A DNA stretch of 64,000 nt from JAXMHQ01 sp046346665 (GTDB taxonomy: Bacteria; Verrucomicrobiota; Verrucomicrobiia; Limisphaerales; JAXMHQ01), in NCBI GenBank assembly GCA_046346665.1, contig JAXMHQ010000025.1, positions 18,809 through 82,808 of the forward strand, written 5' to 3'. The stretch's first letter is position 1. Each line of letters starts with the position of its first letter. Positions 19,067-30,874 of this stretch are shown here, one piece after another. The notes below the pieces were generated by a model that did not search any database, had not been told where the DNA came from, and saw nothing but the letters and a program-made list of their open reading frames with translations. The position numbers and the translations under genes are program-made.

Positions 19067-20649
19067 TCAAGGCTTCGGCATCCGCCAGATCTTGCTTGCT
19101 CGGAACCCGCCGCTCCAGTCATTCCAGTAGACATACGCGCCATCCAGGATCAGACAGGTCAAGCTGCCTGGCGGGACGTTGGCCAGGGTTGAGGGGGGCC
19201 GCCGGTGACCGGAATGGACATGATGGCGTTGTTGTCGACGTAAAAAAGATGTGTGCCGTCCGATGCATAGGCGCGGGCGGTTCCGCTGGAAACCAGCGTT
19301 GTGACTTTTCCTCCTGTTTTGGGCACCACCTGGATGATGCCATTGACGCTGGAATAGAGATTGATCGTATCCACAAGCACTGCGGCATCCGCGGTGTACC
19401 CGGTGATCAACGGGGTTATTGTTCCCGAAGAAAAATCGTATTTCCGGACGTCTTTGCTGAAATAATCGCTAAAGTAAAGGGCGTTGGCGTCGAGCGCAAA
19501 TCCTCGAACCCAATTTCCGCTGGCAAGTTTTGTTGGATTGGCCCCCGAGGTGGTCACACAGTTGATGTAACTGAATCCACTGCCGTAATAAATCAGAGAG
19601 CCGCTCACCCCGAACATATAGCCTCCCGTGGTGGAAACAATGGGGGTGACCGCTCCACCGCTGACCGGCGCCGAGACGATGTTGTAGCCGTTGTAGCCGC
19701 CATAGCCGCCGTAAATTATGCCGTTGGTCACGAAAAGATCCGCGATACGGCTTTCGTAAGTCTGCAGTCCCGTCAACAGCGTGGAAACCGCCCCGCCAGT
19801 CTTGGCGACGGATTTAACGATCCCATCCGTGGTGGTGTCGTCGGTGAAATAGAGGGTGTTGCCCTCGATCACAAGAGTTCCCGCCCCGTTAAGATTGCTG
19901 GCGATGACACTCGGCATGACGATGTCCGGCGGAGAAACGTTGGAGCGGGTCACTATACCCACCAGCCCGGTCACTGTTCCTTTCAAGAGGATGTTGGTCT
20001 TCCCCTGGATCGTTCCGGTGCCCGCGCCATGCAGTGTAAAGGATTCTTTGGACTTCGCCGTCCTGACTGCAGACACCACCGTATCTACCGCCATCCCGCT
20101 CAACTGGAATCTGCTGTGCGTGCCGTCCTGGGTCGCCAGCCCGGAATCGTCATAGGTAAGCGTCGCGAATTCCAGGTCGCTCCCGGTGGCGCCACCCAAA
20201 TGCCGGGCGCCCGCCAGGGCCGGCCTCTCGATGCGGGTTTCCACTCTGGAACTGATGCTCGCGGTCGCTGCAATGGAAAGGACGCGGGTGACATCCAATA
20301 GAATGTTTGAGCCGCTGGCGTCCGTTGCGAAGAATGAAATGCCGCCTTCGCCATTTCCCATGACCAACTGCGCCCCGCGGGGAAGGTTCGTGTTGAAGGA
20401 GTTCTTCACGAGTGCCAGCATGAACGCCGAATCGATCGGGGCATTGGTGATTCTCGACGCAATGACCGTGGTGGTGGTCGTCGCGAGATTGCGGTTGGTC
20501 CTGACACTGATCGTCCGATCCAGGTAGTCCTGTGCGTAAGCGGTCAGTTTGAAGATGGCCGGTCCGGTATCCGCCAGCGATATTGCCCCTGCCTCCATCT
20601 TCAGCAAGGACAGGATCAGAAGGGCAGCAATGAGCAGGGTCTTCTTCAT
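19067..20649 (-). CDS. Secreted repeat protein (DUF5050-like propeller), frameshifted near its end
   Basis: The start at 20649 opens a signal peptide (MKKTLLIAALLILSLLKMEA). The C-terminal half has repeating strands such as NTLYFTDDTTTDGIVKSVAKTGG, ANALYFSDYFSKDVRKYDF and GTHLFYVDNNAIMSIPVTGG, which look like a beta-propeller of the DUF5050 kind. In the given frame it stops at 19159. Adding one base in the G run at 19193-19198 extends it into GAYVYWNDWSGGF and ASKIWRMPKP, with a stop at 19067-19069. This tail is clearly the missing propeller strand. Function unknown. Confidence 0.7.
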
Positions 20650-20900
20650 GGTATTTCTTGGCTCCTTGGGTTCTCCAATTCCAGGAGATAACACCAGAAA
20701 AACCGCGCACTGTCAATCCTAACATCGCGGATCCTAACCCCGAATTGTCCGGACTCGTTGGGCTCGAAGCGTTGCCGCGTTCGAGGGAGGCATCCGGAAA
20801 TCGGAGCTTGCGCCGCATCCCGGTTTGCCAACACTTAACCGCCATGAACTTGCGAGCCTTCGTCCACCTTGGTTTCCCGTTCCTGTTCGCTTGCATCCCA

Positions 20901-23297
20901 ATGAACCTACGTATTTGTCGATTCAGCGCCCTGTCCGCCTCCGCCGGCCTCCTGCTCGTGGGAGGATGGGCGGGGGCGGTTGAGCCGGTTGGGGCCGGTC
21001 TTCGCCTCTGGTACGATCGCCCGGCCACCAACTGGCTCGAGGCGCTCCCGATCGGAAACGGGCGCCTCGGCGCCATGATTTTCGGCGGCCCCGCCCAGGA
21101 ACATCTCCAGTTGAACGAATCCACCCTCTGGGGCGGCGGACCGTACGACCCCAGTTCCTCGAACGCACTCAAAGCCCTGCCGGAAGTGCGCCGCCTCATC
21201 TTCGCCGGCCAATACAAAGAGGCCCAGGACCTCGCCTCCGCCGAAATGATGGCCCGGCCGCTAAAACAAATGCCTTACGAAACACTCGGCGACCTCACCA
21301 TCGATTTTCCGGGACTCGGTCCCATCGAGGATTACCGCCGCGAACTCGACCTCGACACCGCCATCGCCCGCGTCCAGTTCCGGTCCGGCGACGTGAAATA
21401 CTCGCGCCAAATGATCGCCAGCGCGCCGGACCAGGTCATCGCCATCCGCCTCGCCGCGGACAAACCGGGCTCGATCAGTTTTCAACTCGGCATGAGCACG
21501 CCGCAAAAGGCGTCCGTGCGCACCGAGCCGCCGGGCGAGTTGATTCTCGAAGGCGTGAATGCCGCCGCATACGGCGTTCCGGGCGCGCTCCGATTCCAGG
21601 CGCGCGTGATCGTTCTCCCGTTGAACGGCAGCGTCTCCGTCAGCTCCAACAAGGTCTCGGTTTCGAAGGCCGACAGCGTCGTCCTCCTTGTCGACGCCGC
21701 CACGAGCCATCGCTCCTATCGCAGCGTATCGGGCGACCCGGAATCAATCGTCCGCTCGCACCTGGACGCGGCGCGGAAGCTGACGGCGATTGAACTCGCC
21801 AGTCGCCATTTGGCGGATTACCAGCCGTTGTTCGGCCGGGTGCGGATCCAGTTGGGCGAAGCGGCGCCGTCGAGTTTGCCGACGGACCTTCGGATCCGGG
21901 CATTTGCCGGGGGCGGCGACCCGCAACTGGCGGCCCTGTATTTTCAATACGGCCGCTACCTTCTCATCGCTTGCTCCCGACCGGGCGGGCAGCCGGCCAA
22001 TCTGCAGGGCATGTGGAACGACAGCATGACGCCGCCGTGGGAAAGCAAGTACACGGTCAACATCAACACGGAGATGAATTACTGGCCCGCGGAACCGGCC
22101 AATCTGCCGGAGTGTGTGGATCCGCTGTTCGCCATGGTTTCGGATCTCACGCGCACCGGCGCGCGGACGGCGGCGGTGAACTGGGGCGCGCGCGGCTGGG
22201 TCTGTCATCATAACACCGATCTCTGGCGCGCGACCGCGCCGGTCGACGGCCCGCTTTGGGGCCTGTGGCCCATGGGCGGCGCCTGGCTGTGCCAGAACCT
22301 GTGGGAACATTACGAATTCAACGAGGACCGGGAATATCTCGAGCGCCTCTACCCGCTGCTGAAAGGGTGCAGCCAGTTTTTCCTCGACACCCTTGTCGAA
22401 GAACCCACGAACCACTGGCTGGTGACCTGCCCGTCGTTGTCGCCGGAAAATTCACACCAGCCCGGCATCAATTTGTGCGCGGGGCCGGCGATGGACATGG
22501 AAATCTTGCGCGACCTCTTCGCTCACACCCTCCGCGCCGCGGAATTGCTTGGCGTTGACGCTTCTTTCCGTCACGAAATCGCCGCCACCCGCGCCCGCCT
22601 GGCGCCGCTGCAGATCGGGAAGGGCGGGCAGCTCCAGGAATGGCTTCAGGACAAGGACCTGGAAGCGCCGGATCGGCATCATCGCCATGTCTCGCACCTG
22701 TATGCGTTGTATCCCAGCGACCAGGTGGACGTGCAGCGGACGCCGGAGCTGGCCGCAGCCGCCCGGAAATCCCTGGAATTGCGCGGGGACGAAGCCACGG
22801 GCTGGGCCATGGCCTGGCGCATTGCCCTCTGGGCCCGGCTCCGCGACGGCAATCATGCCTATCGTCTGCTAGGTATGCTCATGGCCCCCATGGCCCGCGT
22901 GGAGCTGTCCTACGAAGGCGGCGGCGGCGTTTATCCCAACCTCCTCGACGCCTGCCCGCCGTTCCAGATCGACGGCAATTTTGGAGGCGTCGCCGGCGTC
23001 ACCGAGATGCTCCTGCAAAGCCAGAACACGCTGCCCGAGTCCGGCGGCTCCATCCGCATCCTGGACCTCCTGCCCGCCCTCCCGGATGCCTGGTCGACCG
23101 GCAGCGTCCAGGGTTTGCGCGCCCGCGGAGGATTCACGGTGGACATGGACTGGAAGAACGGCCGGGTTGAATCCGCCCGCGTCCGCGGCCCGGCCGGCGC
23201 CCGCGCACTGGTGCGAACCGCCAATGCCACCATTCCCATCCGGATCGGCGGCAGGGGCGAAACTCGGCTCGACGCGGCCGACCTGACAGTCAAATAG
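20901..23297 (+). CDS. Glycoside hydrolase family 95, alpha-L-fucosidase type
   Basis: An exported glycosidase that most likely removes alpha-L-fucose (some members act on galactose) from glycans. The ATG at 20901 opens a signal peptide; another in-frame ATG lies at 20844. The N-terminal beta domain starts with LWYDRPATNWLEALPIGNGR and LNESTLWGGGPYD. The (alpha/alpha)6 domain has NINTEMNYWPAEPANLPEC, CPSLSPENSHQ and DGNFGGVAGVTEMLLQS, which carry the family's conserved acidic and asparagine residues. Its 798 aa is normal for the family. Confidence 0.9.
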   Translation: MNLRICRFSALSASAGLLLVGGWAGAVEPVGAGLRLWYDRPATNWLEALPIGNGRLGAMIFGGPAQEHLQLNESTLWGGGPYDPSSSNALKALPEVRRLIFAGQYKEAQDLASAEMMARPLKQMPYETLGDLTIDFPGLGPIEDYRRELDLDTAIARVQFRSGDVKYSRQMIASAPDQVIAIRLAADKPGSISFQLGMSTPQKASVRTEPPGELILEGVNAAAYGVPGALRFQARVIVLPLNGSVSVSSNKVSVSKADSVVLLVDAATSHRSYRSVSGDPESIVRSHLDAARKLTAIELASRHLADYQPLFGRVRIQLGEAAPSSLPTDLRIRAFAGGGDPQLAALYFQYGRYLLIACSRPGGQPANLQGMWNDSMTPPWESKYTVNINTEMNYWPAEPANLPECVDPLFAMVSDLTRTGARTAAVNWGARGWVCHHNTDLWRATAPVDGPLWGLWPMGGAWLCQNLWEHYEFNEDREYLERLYPLLKGCSQFFLDTLVEEPTNHWLVTCPSLSPENSHQPGINLCAGPAMDMEILRDLFAHTLRAAELLGVDASFRHEIAATRARLAPLQIGKGGQLQEWLQDKDLEAPDRHHRHVSHLYALYPSDQVDVQRTPELAAAARKSLELRGDEATGWAMAWRIALWARLRDGNHAYRLLGMLMAPMARVELSYEGGGGVYPNLLDACPPFQIDGNFGGVAGVTEMLLQSQNTLPESGGSIRILDLLPALPDAWSTGSVQGLRARGGFTVDMDWKNGRVESARVRGPAGARALVRTANATIPIRIGGRGETRLDAADLTVK

Positions 23298-23312
23298 GAT
23301 GCCGCAGGTGCG

Positions 23313-25265
23313 TTACGCCGCCTGAAGGTTCAGGAACGGCGGGATGGGACAATCGAGGGTGTCGGCGATGGCGCGGAGCAGTTCGGCCTCCATCTCGACG
23401 ATCTTTCCATCCGCCGCCACAGTCAGGGCGCAGGCGTTCAGGACGTTTTTCCTGATCTGCGGAACGGATTGGGCGAGGCGGTTCAACGCCGCGTCCACCT
23501 CCGGCAAATCACACCGGTCGGCCGGCACCAACGCCATCGGAACCTGCGCCTGGGCGATCAAACCCCGCGCGCCCTGTTGGAAAGCGGCCGCCGCGGCTTC
23601 GGCATCCGGCTGCCCCACATGGGCCAGGGCCGACAACAGGACGGCGCAGTCCGGCGCCAGGGGCCGGAGCGCGTAATATTGCTGGGACGGCTTGCGGGCC
23701 GGTTTGAACTGCGGCTCGAGGTGCCGCAACACAACTTTCTGCAGCATGTATTCAAAGAGGTCCACTTCTTCATCCGCCGCAATCAGCCGTTCAACGGCGG
23801 CGCTGAATGCCGCGTATTGATCGGCCGACAGATGCCGCAAGCCGGCCAGGGCGAGGTCGACCAGCGGGAGTTTCGCCTGGTGCGCGATGGCCTGCACGTC
23901 GGGCAGCAGCCGCTCGACTTCGCGGCGCACTTCCGGCGAAGCGGTCTTCTCCACAATCTCAAGCTGTGTCGATCGGAGATCGTCGCGATCGGACAACAGG
24001 AGTCCATAGATGAGGGCTGAAGCTCCGAGGGCGTCGGTGGCGGCTTCGCGGACGGTTGCCGGGATGGACTGGCGCAGATCGACCGCGTATTGCAGGTGTT
24101 GAACGGTGGGTTTGCCGAGGCTGGGCAGCACGGCCGCCGTCAGAACCCCCGCCGCCGCGCGGGGCATGCCGGGCATCGGAATCAACGGCGGCGCCGACCG
24201 GGTCGACGGGCGCAGCTCAGGCAGTTCCTCCGCCGGCGCGGTGACTTCCGGGAAAACGCCGTCGAACGCGGGATCGATGGCCCGGATCCGGTCGGCGAGG
24301 GGAGGGTGGGTGGCCATGAGATCGAACAGGGGCGTTCCGCCGCCGTTGCCGAAGAACATGTGCGAGACCTCGGTGGCCTGGGCGGCTTCGACGTGGGAAC
24401 CTTCGGCGAGGCCGCCGATTTTCTTGAGGGCGCCCGCGATGCCGGCCGGGTTGCGGGTGAATTGGACGGCCGACGCGTCCGCGAGAAACTCGCGCTGGCG
24501 GCTGACGGCGGCCTGGATGAGGCGTCCGAACACCACCCCGACCCAGCCGAGCGCGATCAGCACCAGCCCGAGCAGCGGGAGTGCGTTGCGGTCTTTGCTG
24601 TTCCCGGACCGGGTGTAAAGCAGGACGCGCCCGATGACGGCCAGGCAGAGAATGCCGAAAATGATTCCCATCAGCCGCAGGTTGAGCCGCATGTCGCCAT
24701 TCAGGATATGGCTGAACTCATGGGCGACGACGCCCTGCAATTCGTCGCGCGTGAGCAGTTCCATGCAGCCCCGTGTCACCGTGATCGCGGCGTCGCTGGT
24801 CGTGTGGCCCGCCGCGAACGCGTTGATGCCGGACTCCTTGTCCATGACGTAGACCTGCGGCACGGGCACTCCTGAGGCCAGCGCCATTTCCTCGACCACA
24901 TTCAGCAGCCTGCGCTCCCGGGGATCGAGGGTATTCGACGGCACCAGCCGCGCGCCCACCATTTCCGCCACGGCGCTGCCGCCTGCCGAAAGCTGGGCGG
25001 TCTTGGTCAGGCTGCCCAGGCTGATGACGGCCAGCGTGCCGATCGTGACGCCGAACAGGAGCTGCGGCTGCCACAGCGCCACGTGCGCCGGCACACCGGA
25101 GCGGGTTTCGTAATGGCGATGATGGCGCGAGGTCGAAATGCCGGTGAACAACAGCACGACCGCCGCGTAAATGGAAACGATCAGCAGCACCACGCCGGAA
25201 ATGAAATAGAACACCAGCAGCTTGGTGTGTTTCCGCGCTTTGTCCTGGCGATCGAAAAAATCCAT
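23313..25265 (-). CDS. M48 family membrane metalloprotease (HtpX-like) with C-terminal extension
   Basis: Two N-terminal helices (about 15-41 and 69-88) anchor a zinc protease. The zinc site HEFSH is at residues 182-186, with the downstream ligand region REFLADASAVQFTRNP. Two more hydrophobic segments follow the HEFSH motif, as in HtpX. At 650 aa it is about twice the size of HtpX; the extra ~300 residues form a helical domain (ADQYAAFSAAVERLIAADEE, LTVAADGKIVEMEAELLRAI) resembling a TerB-like fold. It is downstream of lemA, a pairing common in bacteria. Confidence 0.88.
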   Translation of the reverse strand: MDFFDRQDKARKHTKLLVFYFISGVVLLIVSIYAAVVLLFTGISTSRHHRHYETRSGVPAHVALWQPQLLFGVTIGTLAVISLGSLTKTAQLSAGGSAVAEMVGARLVPSNTLDPRERRLLNVVEEMALASGVPVPQVYVMDKESGINAFAAGHTTSDAAITVTRGCMELLTRDELQGVVAHEFSHILNGDMRLNLRLMGIIFGILCLAVIGRVLLYTRSGNSKDRNALPLLGLVLIALGWVGVVFGRLIQAAVSRQREFLADASAVQFTRNPAGIAGALKKIGGLAEGSHVEAAQATEVSHMFFGNGGGTPLFDLMATHPPLADRIRAIDPAFDGVFPEVTAPAEELPELRPSTRSAPPLIPMPGMPRAAAGVLTAAVLPSLGKPTVQHLQYAVDLRQSIPATVREAATDALGASALIYGLLLSDRDDLRSTQLEIVEKTASPEVRREVERLLPDVQAIAHQAKLPLVDLALAGLRHLSADQYAAFSAAVERLIAADEEVDLFEYMLQKVVLRHLEPQFKPARKPSQQYYALRPLAPDCAVLLSALAHVGQPDAEAAAAAFQQGARGLIAQAQVPMALVPADRCDLPEVDAALNRLAQSVPQIRKNVLNACALTVAADGKIVEMEAELLRAIADTLDCPIPPFLNLQAA

Positions 25266-25387
25266 TGTTTGACTTGTTGAAAAGTTGAATCGCTAAAAGG
25301 GTTGAACGGTTAAAGAGGTTGAAAGCAGCGGCAGGCCCTGCGCCATTGAACTGTTTAACCTTTCAACTGTTCAACAATTCAACGGAT

Positions 25388-26026
25388 TCAAGAAAACGAC
25401 ACTTTCGGCGCGTCTTTCTGCTCCGGTTTGTCGATCACGAACAGCTCGGCCGGATCGAAGTGGAACATGCCGGCGATGAGGTTGCGCGGGAAGACTTCGC
25501 GTCCGTTGTTGTAGCTCATCACCGCGTCGTTGTATGCCTGGCGCGCAAACGAGATCTTGTTCTCCGTCGAGGTGAGTTCCTCCGAGACTTGCATCATGTT
25601 CTGGTTGGCCTTGAGATCGGGGTATTGTTCGGACACGACCATGAGCCGGCTGAGCGCGCCGGTGAGGCCGGACTCGGCGGAGACGAGGCCTTTGACCGCG
25701 CCGGCGTCGCCGGGGTTGGCCGCGGCGGTTTGGGCGGCGGCGTAGGCGATGTTGCGCGCCTTCGTGACCGCTTCGAGCGTTTCACGCTCGTGCTTGATGT
25801 AACCTTTCGCCGTCTCCACGAGATTCGGGATCAGGTCGTAGCGCCGCTTGAGCTGGACGTCGATCTGGGCGTAGGCGTTCTTGTACCGGTTGCGCAGCGT
25901 CACCAGGCCGTTGTAAGCCCCGATGGCGAAAGTCAGCACAAAAAACCCGACAAGCACCAGGGCCAGGAGGATCATCACTCCCAGTCCAAGACCCAACCCC
26001 ACCACGGCAAGACCAATCGTGTTCAT
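25388..26026 (-). CDS. lemA: LemA family protein
   Basis: A membrane-anchored, mostly helical protein of the LemA family. It has an N-terminal helix (GLGLGVMILLALVLVGFFVL), then YNGLVTLRNRYKNAYAQIDVQLKRRYDLIPNLVE split by the usual spacing, and further YPDLKANQNMM and ENKISFARQAYNDAVMSYN. These are the family's signature segments. It lies 122 bp upstream of the M48 protease on the same strand; the gap holds AT-rich near-repeats of TTGAA-type strings. Role unproven. Confidence 0.92.
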   Translation of the reverse strand: MNTIGLAVVGLGLGLGVMILLALVLVGFFVLTFAIGAYNGLVTLRNRYKNAYAQIDVQLKRRYDLIPNLVETAKGYIKHERETLEAVTKARNIAYAAAQTAAANPGDAGAVKGLVSAESGLTGALSRLMVVSEQYPDLKANQNMMQVSEELTSTENKISFARQAYNDAVMSYNNGREVFPRNLIAGMFHFDPAELFVIDKPEQKDAPKVSFS

Positions 26027-26118
26027 AGTTTTCCTTTCAATTAAAAACCTCGGTCTACAGCTAGGCTATACGGGTAAAACCCGCAATTATAAATTCAGCC
26101 CGGCATCGTAGCCGCCCC

Positions 26119-26177
26119 GTAGCCGCCAACGTGAGTTGGCGGAGTTGCCGGAACCGCGATCTGACGATCGCGGCTAC
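26119..26177. repeat. Head-to-head pair of GTAG-hairpin elements (BIME-like)
   Basis: GTAG + CCGCCAAC/GTTGGCGG on the plus strand (26119-26142) faces CCGCGATC/GATCGCGG + CTAC (26154-26177), the same design on the minus strand. Each stem is 8 bp with a 4-nt loop. A further GTAGCCGCC lies just upstream at 26108. Confidence 0.75.
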
Positions 26178-26181
26178 AAGG

Positions 26182-27066
26182 TTACTTCACAAACCCTTGC
26201 GCCTGCAGCCAGAACAGGCAGTCCGCGGCCCAGGGATGCAGCGCCTCGCCCTGGTCAGGACCGGCGCGATGGGCGCCGAGCCCCATCCCGTGTCCGCCTT
26301 TCTGGTAAATATGCAGATCGAACGGCACGCCCGCCTTGCGCAAGGCCTCGGCGAATTGCAGCGAATTCTCCACCGGCACTGCCTTGTCCTCCCACGTGTG
26401 CCAAAGGAAACACGGCGGGGTCTGCGGCGTCACCTGCAGCTCGTTCGACAGCAGCCACGCCAACTCGGGCGGCGCGTTGGTCCCGATGAGATTTCGCCGG
26501 GAACCCTCATGCGTAAACGGCCCCATCGTGATCACCGCGTAACACAGGATTCCCACATCAGGCCGCGAACTCACCCGCTCGACCGGGTCCGTCGCGCCGG
26601 GATTGCCCGAATCGAAATGCGTCACGGCCGTCGACGCCAGGTGGCCGCCCGCGGACGAGCCCATGATGCCGATGCGATGGGGATCGAGGTTCCATTCGGC
26701 GGCGCGGGCGCGCACGGTGCGGATGGCGCGCGACGCATCCTGGATCATGGCAGGATGATGGTAAGCGGGAGCCAGCCGGTATTTCAGAACGAACGCGGTC
26801 ACGCCATGAGCGGCCAGCCAGCGGGCATAGCCCTCGCCTTCATGCGGTGCCAGGAAACCGTAACCGCCCCCGGGACAAATCACCATCGCCGCACCCGTCG
26901 CCTTGCCGGGCGCCGGGAAATAAGGCGTCAACGTCGGAACGTCCGCGTCGGCCTTGCCAAGCGCGCCGGGCGCGCCGTCGGGCCAGAGGGGGAATGAATT
27001 GGTTGATTGAGCCGGGGCGGACAGCAGGCCGCCCAACAACGCCAGGCAAACGAGGACTTGTCGCAT
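26182..27066 (-). CDS. Secreted alpha/beta hydrolase (esterase/lipase)
   Basis: A signal peptide ends near SAPAQS. The fold has VICPGGGYGFLAPHEGEGYARWL (oxyanion region), the nucleophile elbow GSSAGG with S138, a likely acid in the WHTWEDKAVP segment and the histidine in YQKGGHGMGLG. This pattern matches the BD-FAE/acetyl-xylan-esterase-like group, so it may remove acyl groups from plant or algal polysaccharide. The substrate is inferred only. Confidence 0.87.
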   Translation of the reverse strand: MRQVLVCLALLGGLLSAPAQSTNSFPLWPDGAPGALGKADADVPTLTPYFPAPGKATGAAMVICPGGGYGFLAPHEGEGYARWLAAHGVTAFVLKYRLAPAYHHPAMIQDASRAIRTVRARAAEWNLDPHRIGIMGSSAGGHLASTAVTHFDSGNPGATDPVERVSSRPDVGILCYAVITMGPFTHEGSRRNLIGTNAPPELAWLLSNELQVTPQTPPCFLWHTWEDKAVPVENSLQFAEALRKAGVPFDLHIYQKGGHGMGLGAHRAGPDQGEALHPWAADCLFWLQAQGFVK

Positions 27067-27088
27067 GCCGGCAGCTTACCGGAAGCCG

Positions 27089-28465
27089 TTACGGGGTCAC
27101 CAGCATTTTGGAGACGGAAGGCAGATTGGTGCGCACCTGGGGGCGGACTTTTGCCATCCGGGGCAATTCCAACGTGAACACCGCGCCGCGGCCCGGCCCC
27201 GCGCTCTGCGCCGTCAGGCTCCCGCCCATTTCCTTCGCCGCCAGCGAACCGCTGTGCAAACCAAATCCGTGTCCGCCCTTTTTCTTCGTCGTGAAACCGT
27301 GATTGAAAATCCGCTGCAGGTTCTCGGGCGCGATGCCGATGCCGTTGTCCTGAATGGAAACCCTCACGCGATCGTCCGTGTGCTCGATGGTCACCGTCAC
27401 GCGCTTGTCCGGCCGCTCCGATTCGAGGCAGGCGTGCCGGGCGTTGCTGGCCAGGTTCAGAAGGATCTGGAGCACCTTGTGCCGGTCGACCGTGATTTCC
27501 GGGGCCTCGGATTCATAGGCGCGCAGGATCTCGATGCCGCTCTCGGTGAATTCGTTCGCATGCACATGCAGGAAATCATCCAGCACCTCCGGCATCCGGG
27601 CCTGTTCCACCACCCCCGTCGGCTTGCCGTAACTCTGCTGCTTCGAAACGATCTCCTTGATGTGATCGATCCGGTTCCGCACGAAATCCACCTGCTTCAG
27701 AATCTCGTCCTGCTCGGTCGAAAGATGCTTTGCCAGTTCGCTCAGGTATTCGGGCAGGCGGCGGCCCTTGGAATCCTGCGTCAGAAAATGGCCGATGTCC
27801 TCCGCGTGCTCGTTCATCAGGGCCGCGACGCGCGCGACGCCGGAAACTTTCATCGCGGAGAGGTGTTCGGCGACGAGGCTGGCGGAGACATTGACGCTGT
27901 TCAGGACGTTGCCGACGTTGTGCAGCACGGCCGTGGCGACTTCGGACATGCCCGCCTGGCGCGAGGCCGTCATCAGTTCGCGGTGCGTCTTGTCCACCTT
28001 GGCCTGCACCCGCTGCCGCTCGGCGATCTCCGCCCGCAACTGCGTCGCCGTGTGCTGAAGTTCCGCATTCGCCCGGGTCAACTCCGCCGTCTGCTCCCGC
28101 ACCGTCGCCTCCGCCCGCCCCCGCTCGAGCAGCAACGTCTCGAGATGCACCAGGCTGATCAACAACAGCACCGACGCCACCAGGTAAAGCAGGTTCAATT
28201 GAAGCGGGTTTTGAAAATAATCGCGGAACAAATCGAGATCCGCCATGACGTGCAACAACAGAAGAAGAGCAAAGCTGCTGAAAATCGACCAGCCCACGCG
28301 CCCCATCCCAAATCGGCGCCATAAGAACAGCGAATAAACCGGCACTCCCAGCTGCAGAATGCCCGCCACAATGCCAATCACTCCCGCAAAGTTCATAACG
28401 TTAAGAATCCTGCCAAATCCGAGCATGAAAAAGGCCAATTGGCCCTGAGAAATAATGGTCGGCAT
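27089..28465 (-). CDS. Membrane sensor histidine kinase
   Basis: Four predicted membrane helices fill residues ~10-105. A coiled coil follows (LERGRAEATVREQTAELTRANAEL). The phospho-acceptor region is VATAVLHNVGNVLNSVNVSA, with the H-N-x-G-N variant of the H-box. The HATPase domain has LLNLASNARHACLES, IQDNGIGIAPENL and HGFTTKKKGGHGFGLHSG. No receiver or response regulator gene is adjacent, so it is an orphan kinase. The signal is unknown. Confidence 0.88.
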   Translation of the reverse strand: MPTIISQGQLAFFMLGFGRILNVMNFAGVIGIVAGILQLGVPVYSLFLWRRFGMGRVGWSIFSSFALLLLLHVMADLDLFRDYFQNPLQLNLLYLVASVLLLISLVHLETLLLERGRAEATVREQTAELTRANAELQHTATQLRAEIAERQRVQAKVDKTHRELMTASRQAGMSEVATAVLHNVGNVLNSVNVSASLVAEHLSAMKVSGVARVAALMNEHAEDIGHFLTQDSKGRRLPEYLSELAKHLSTEQDEILKQVDFVRNRIDHIKEIVSKQQSYGKPTGVVEQARMPEVLDDFLHVHANEFTESGIEILRAYESEAPEITVDRHKVLQILLNLASNARHACLESERPDKRVTVTIEHTDDRVRVSIQDNGIGIAPENLQRIFNHGFTTKKKGGHGFGLHSGSLAAKEMGGSLTAQSAGPGRGAVFTLELPRMAKVRPQVRTNLPSVSKMLVTP

Positions 28466-28821
28466 AATCGAATCCTATGACAAAAAAGGCCAGTCATCCC
28501 ATTGAGTCATTCGAAATCAAACACTTCCGTTTGATGGATGGAGTTGACTCGGAGAATGAAACCGGTTTCTGGCAGGTGTTTAGAAGCAAAAGTTGTCGAC
28601 TTTTGACCTTTTTTAACAGGGGCCTCGACCTGTCCCGTCGTCTCATTCTCCTAATCGTTGTATCTTTTCCCACGCAATGGCAGGGATAGCAGGTAGGGCC
28701 GCGCTCCGCGCGGCCGGCGCCACGGAGTGGCGCGCTACCAGGAGCTGAGCCCAAAACAGTCGGCGTTGACGCCGGGAGTCGTCCTCGTCATATTGCCGCA
28801 AAGCCACAACTCAGACAGATT
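28466..28821. other. Intergenic region with one GTAG...CTAC palindrome
   Basis: This is the divergent gap between the histidine kinase and acs. The palindrome at 28692-28739 matches the element at 4209-4256 with a few changes. Outside it I see no supported ORF or clear promoter. Confidence 0.6.
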
Positions 28822-30828
<2,007 letters not shown>

Positions 30829-30840
30829 TGGGATCTTCGG

Positions 30841-30872
30841 CTGAGTCTGAAATTATCTGAGTCTGAAATTAT
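30841..30872 (+). repeat. 16-bp perfect tandem duplication before a start codon
   Basis: CTGAGTCTGAAATTAT occurs twice in a row, ending 2 bp before the ATG at 30875. It covers the place where a ribosome binding site would lie; no strong Shine-Dalgarno is seen in either copy. Confidence 0.85.
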
Positions 30873-30874
30873 TT

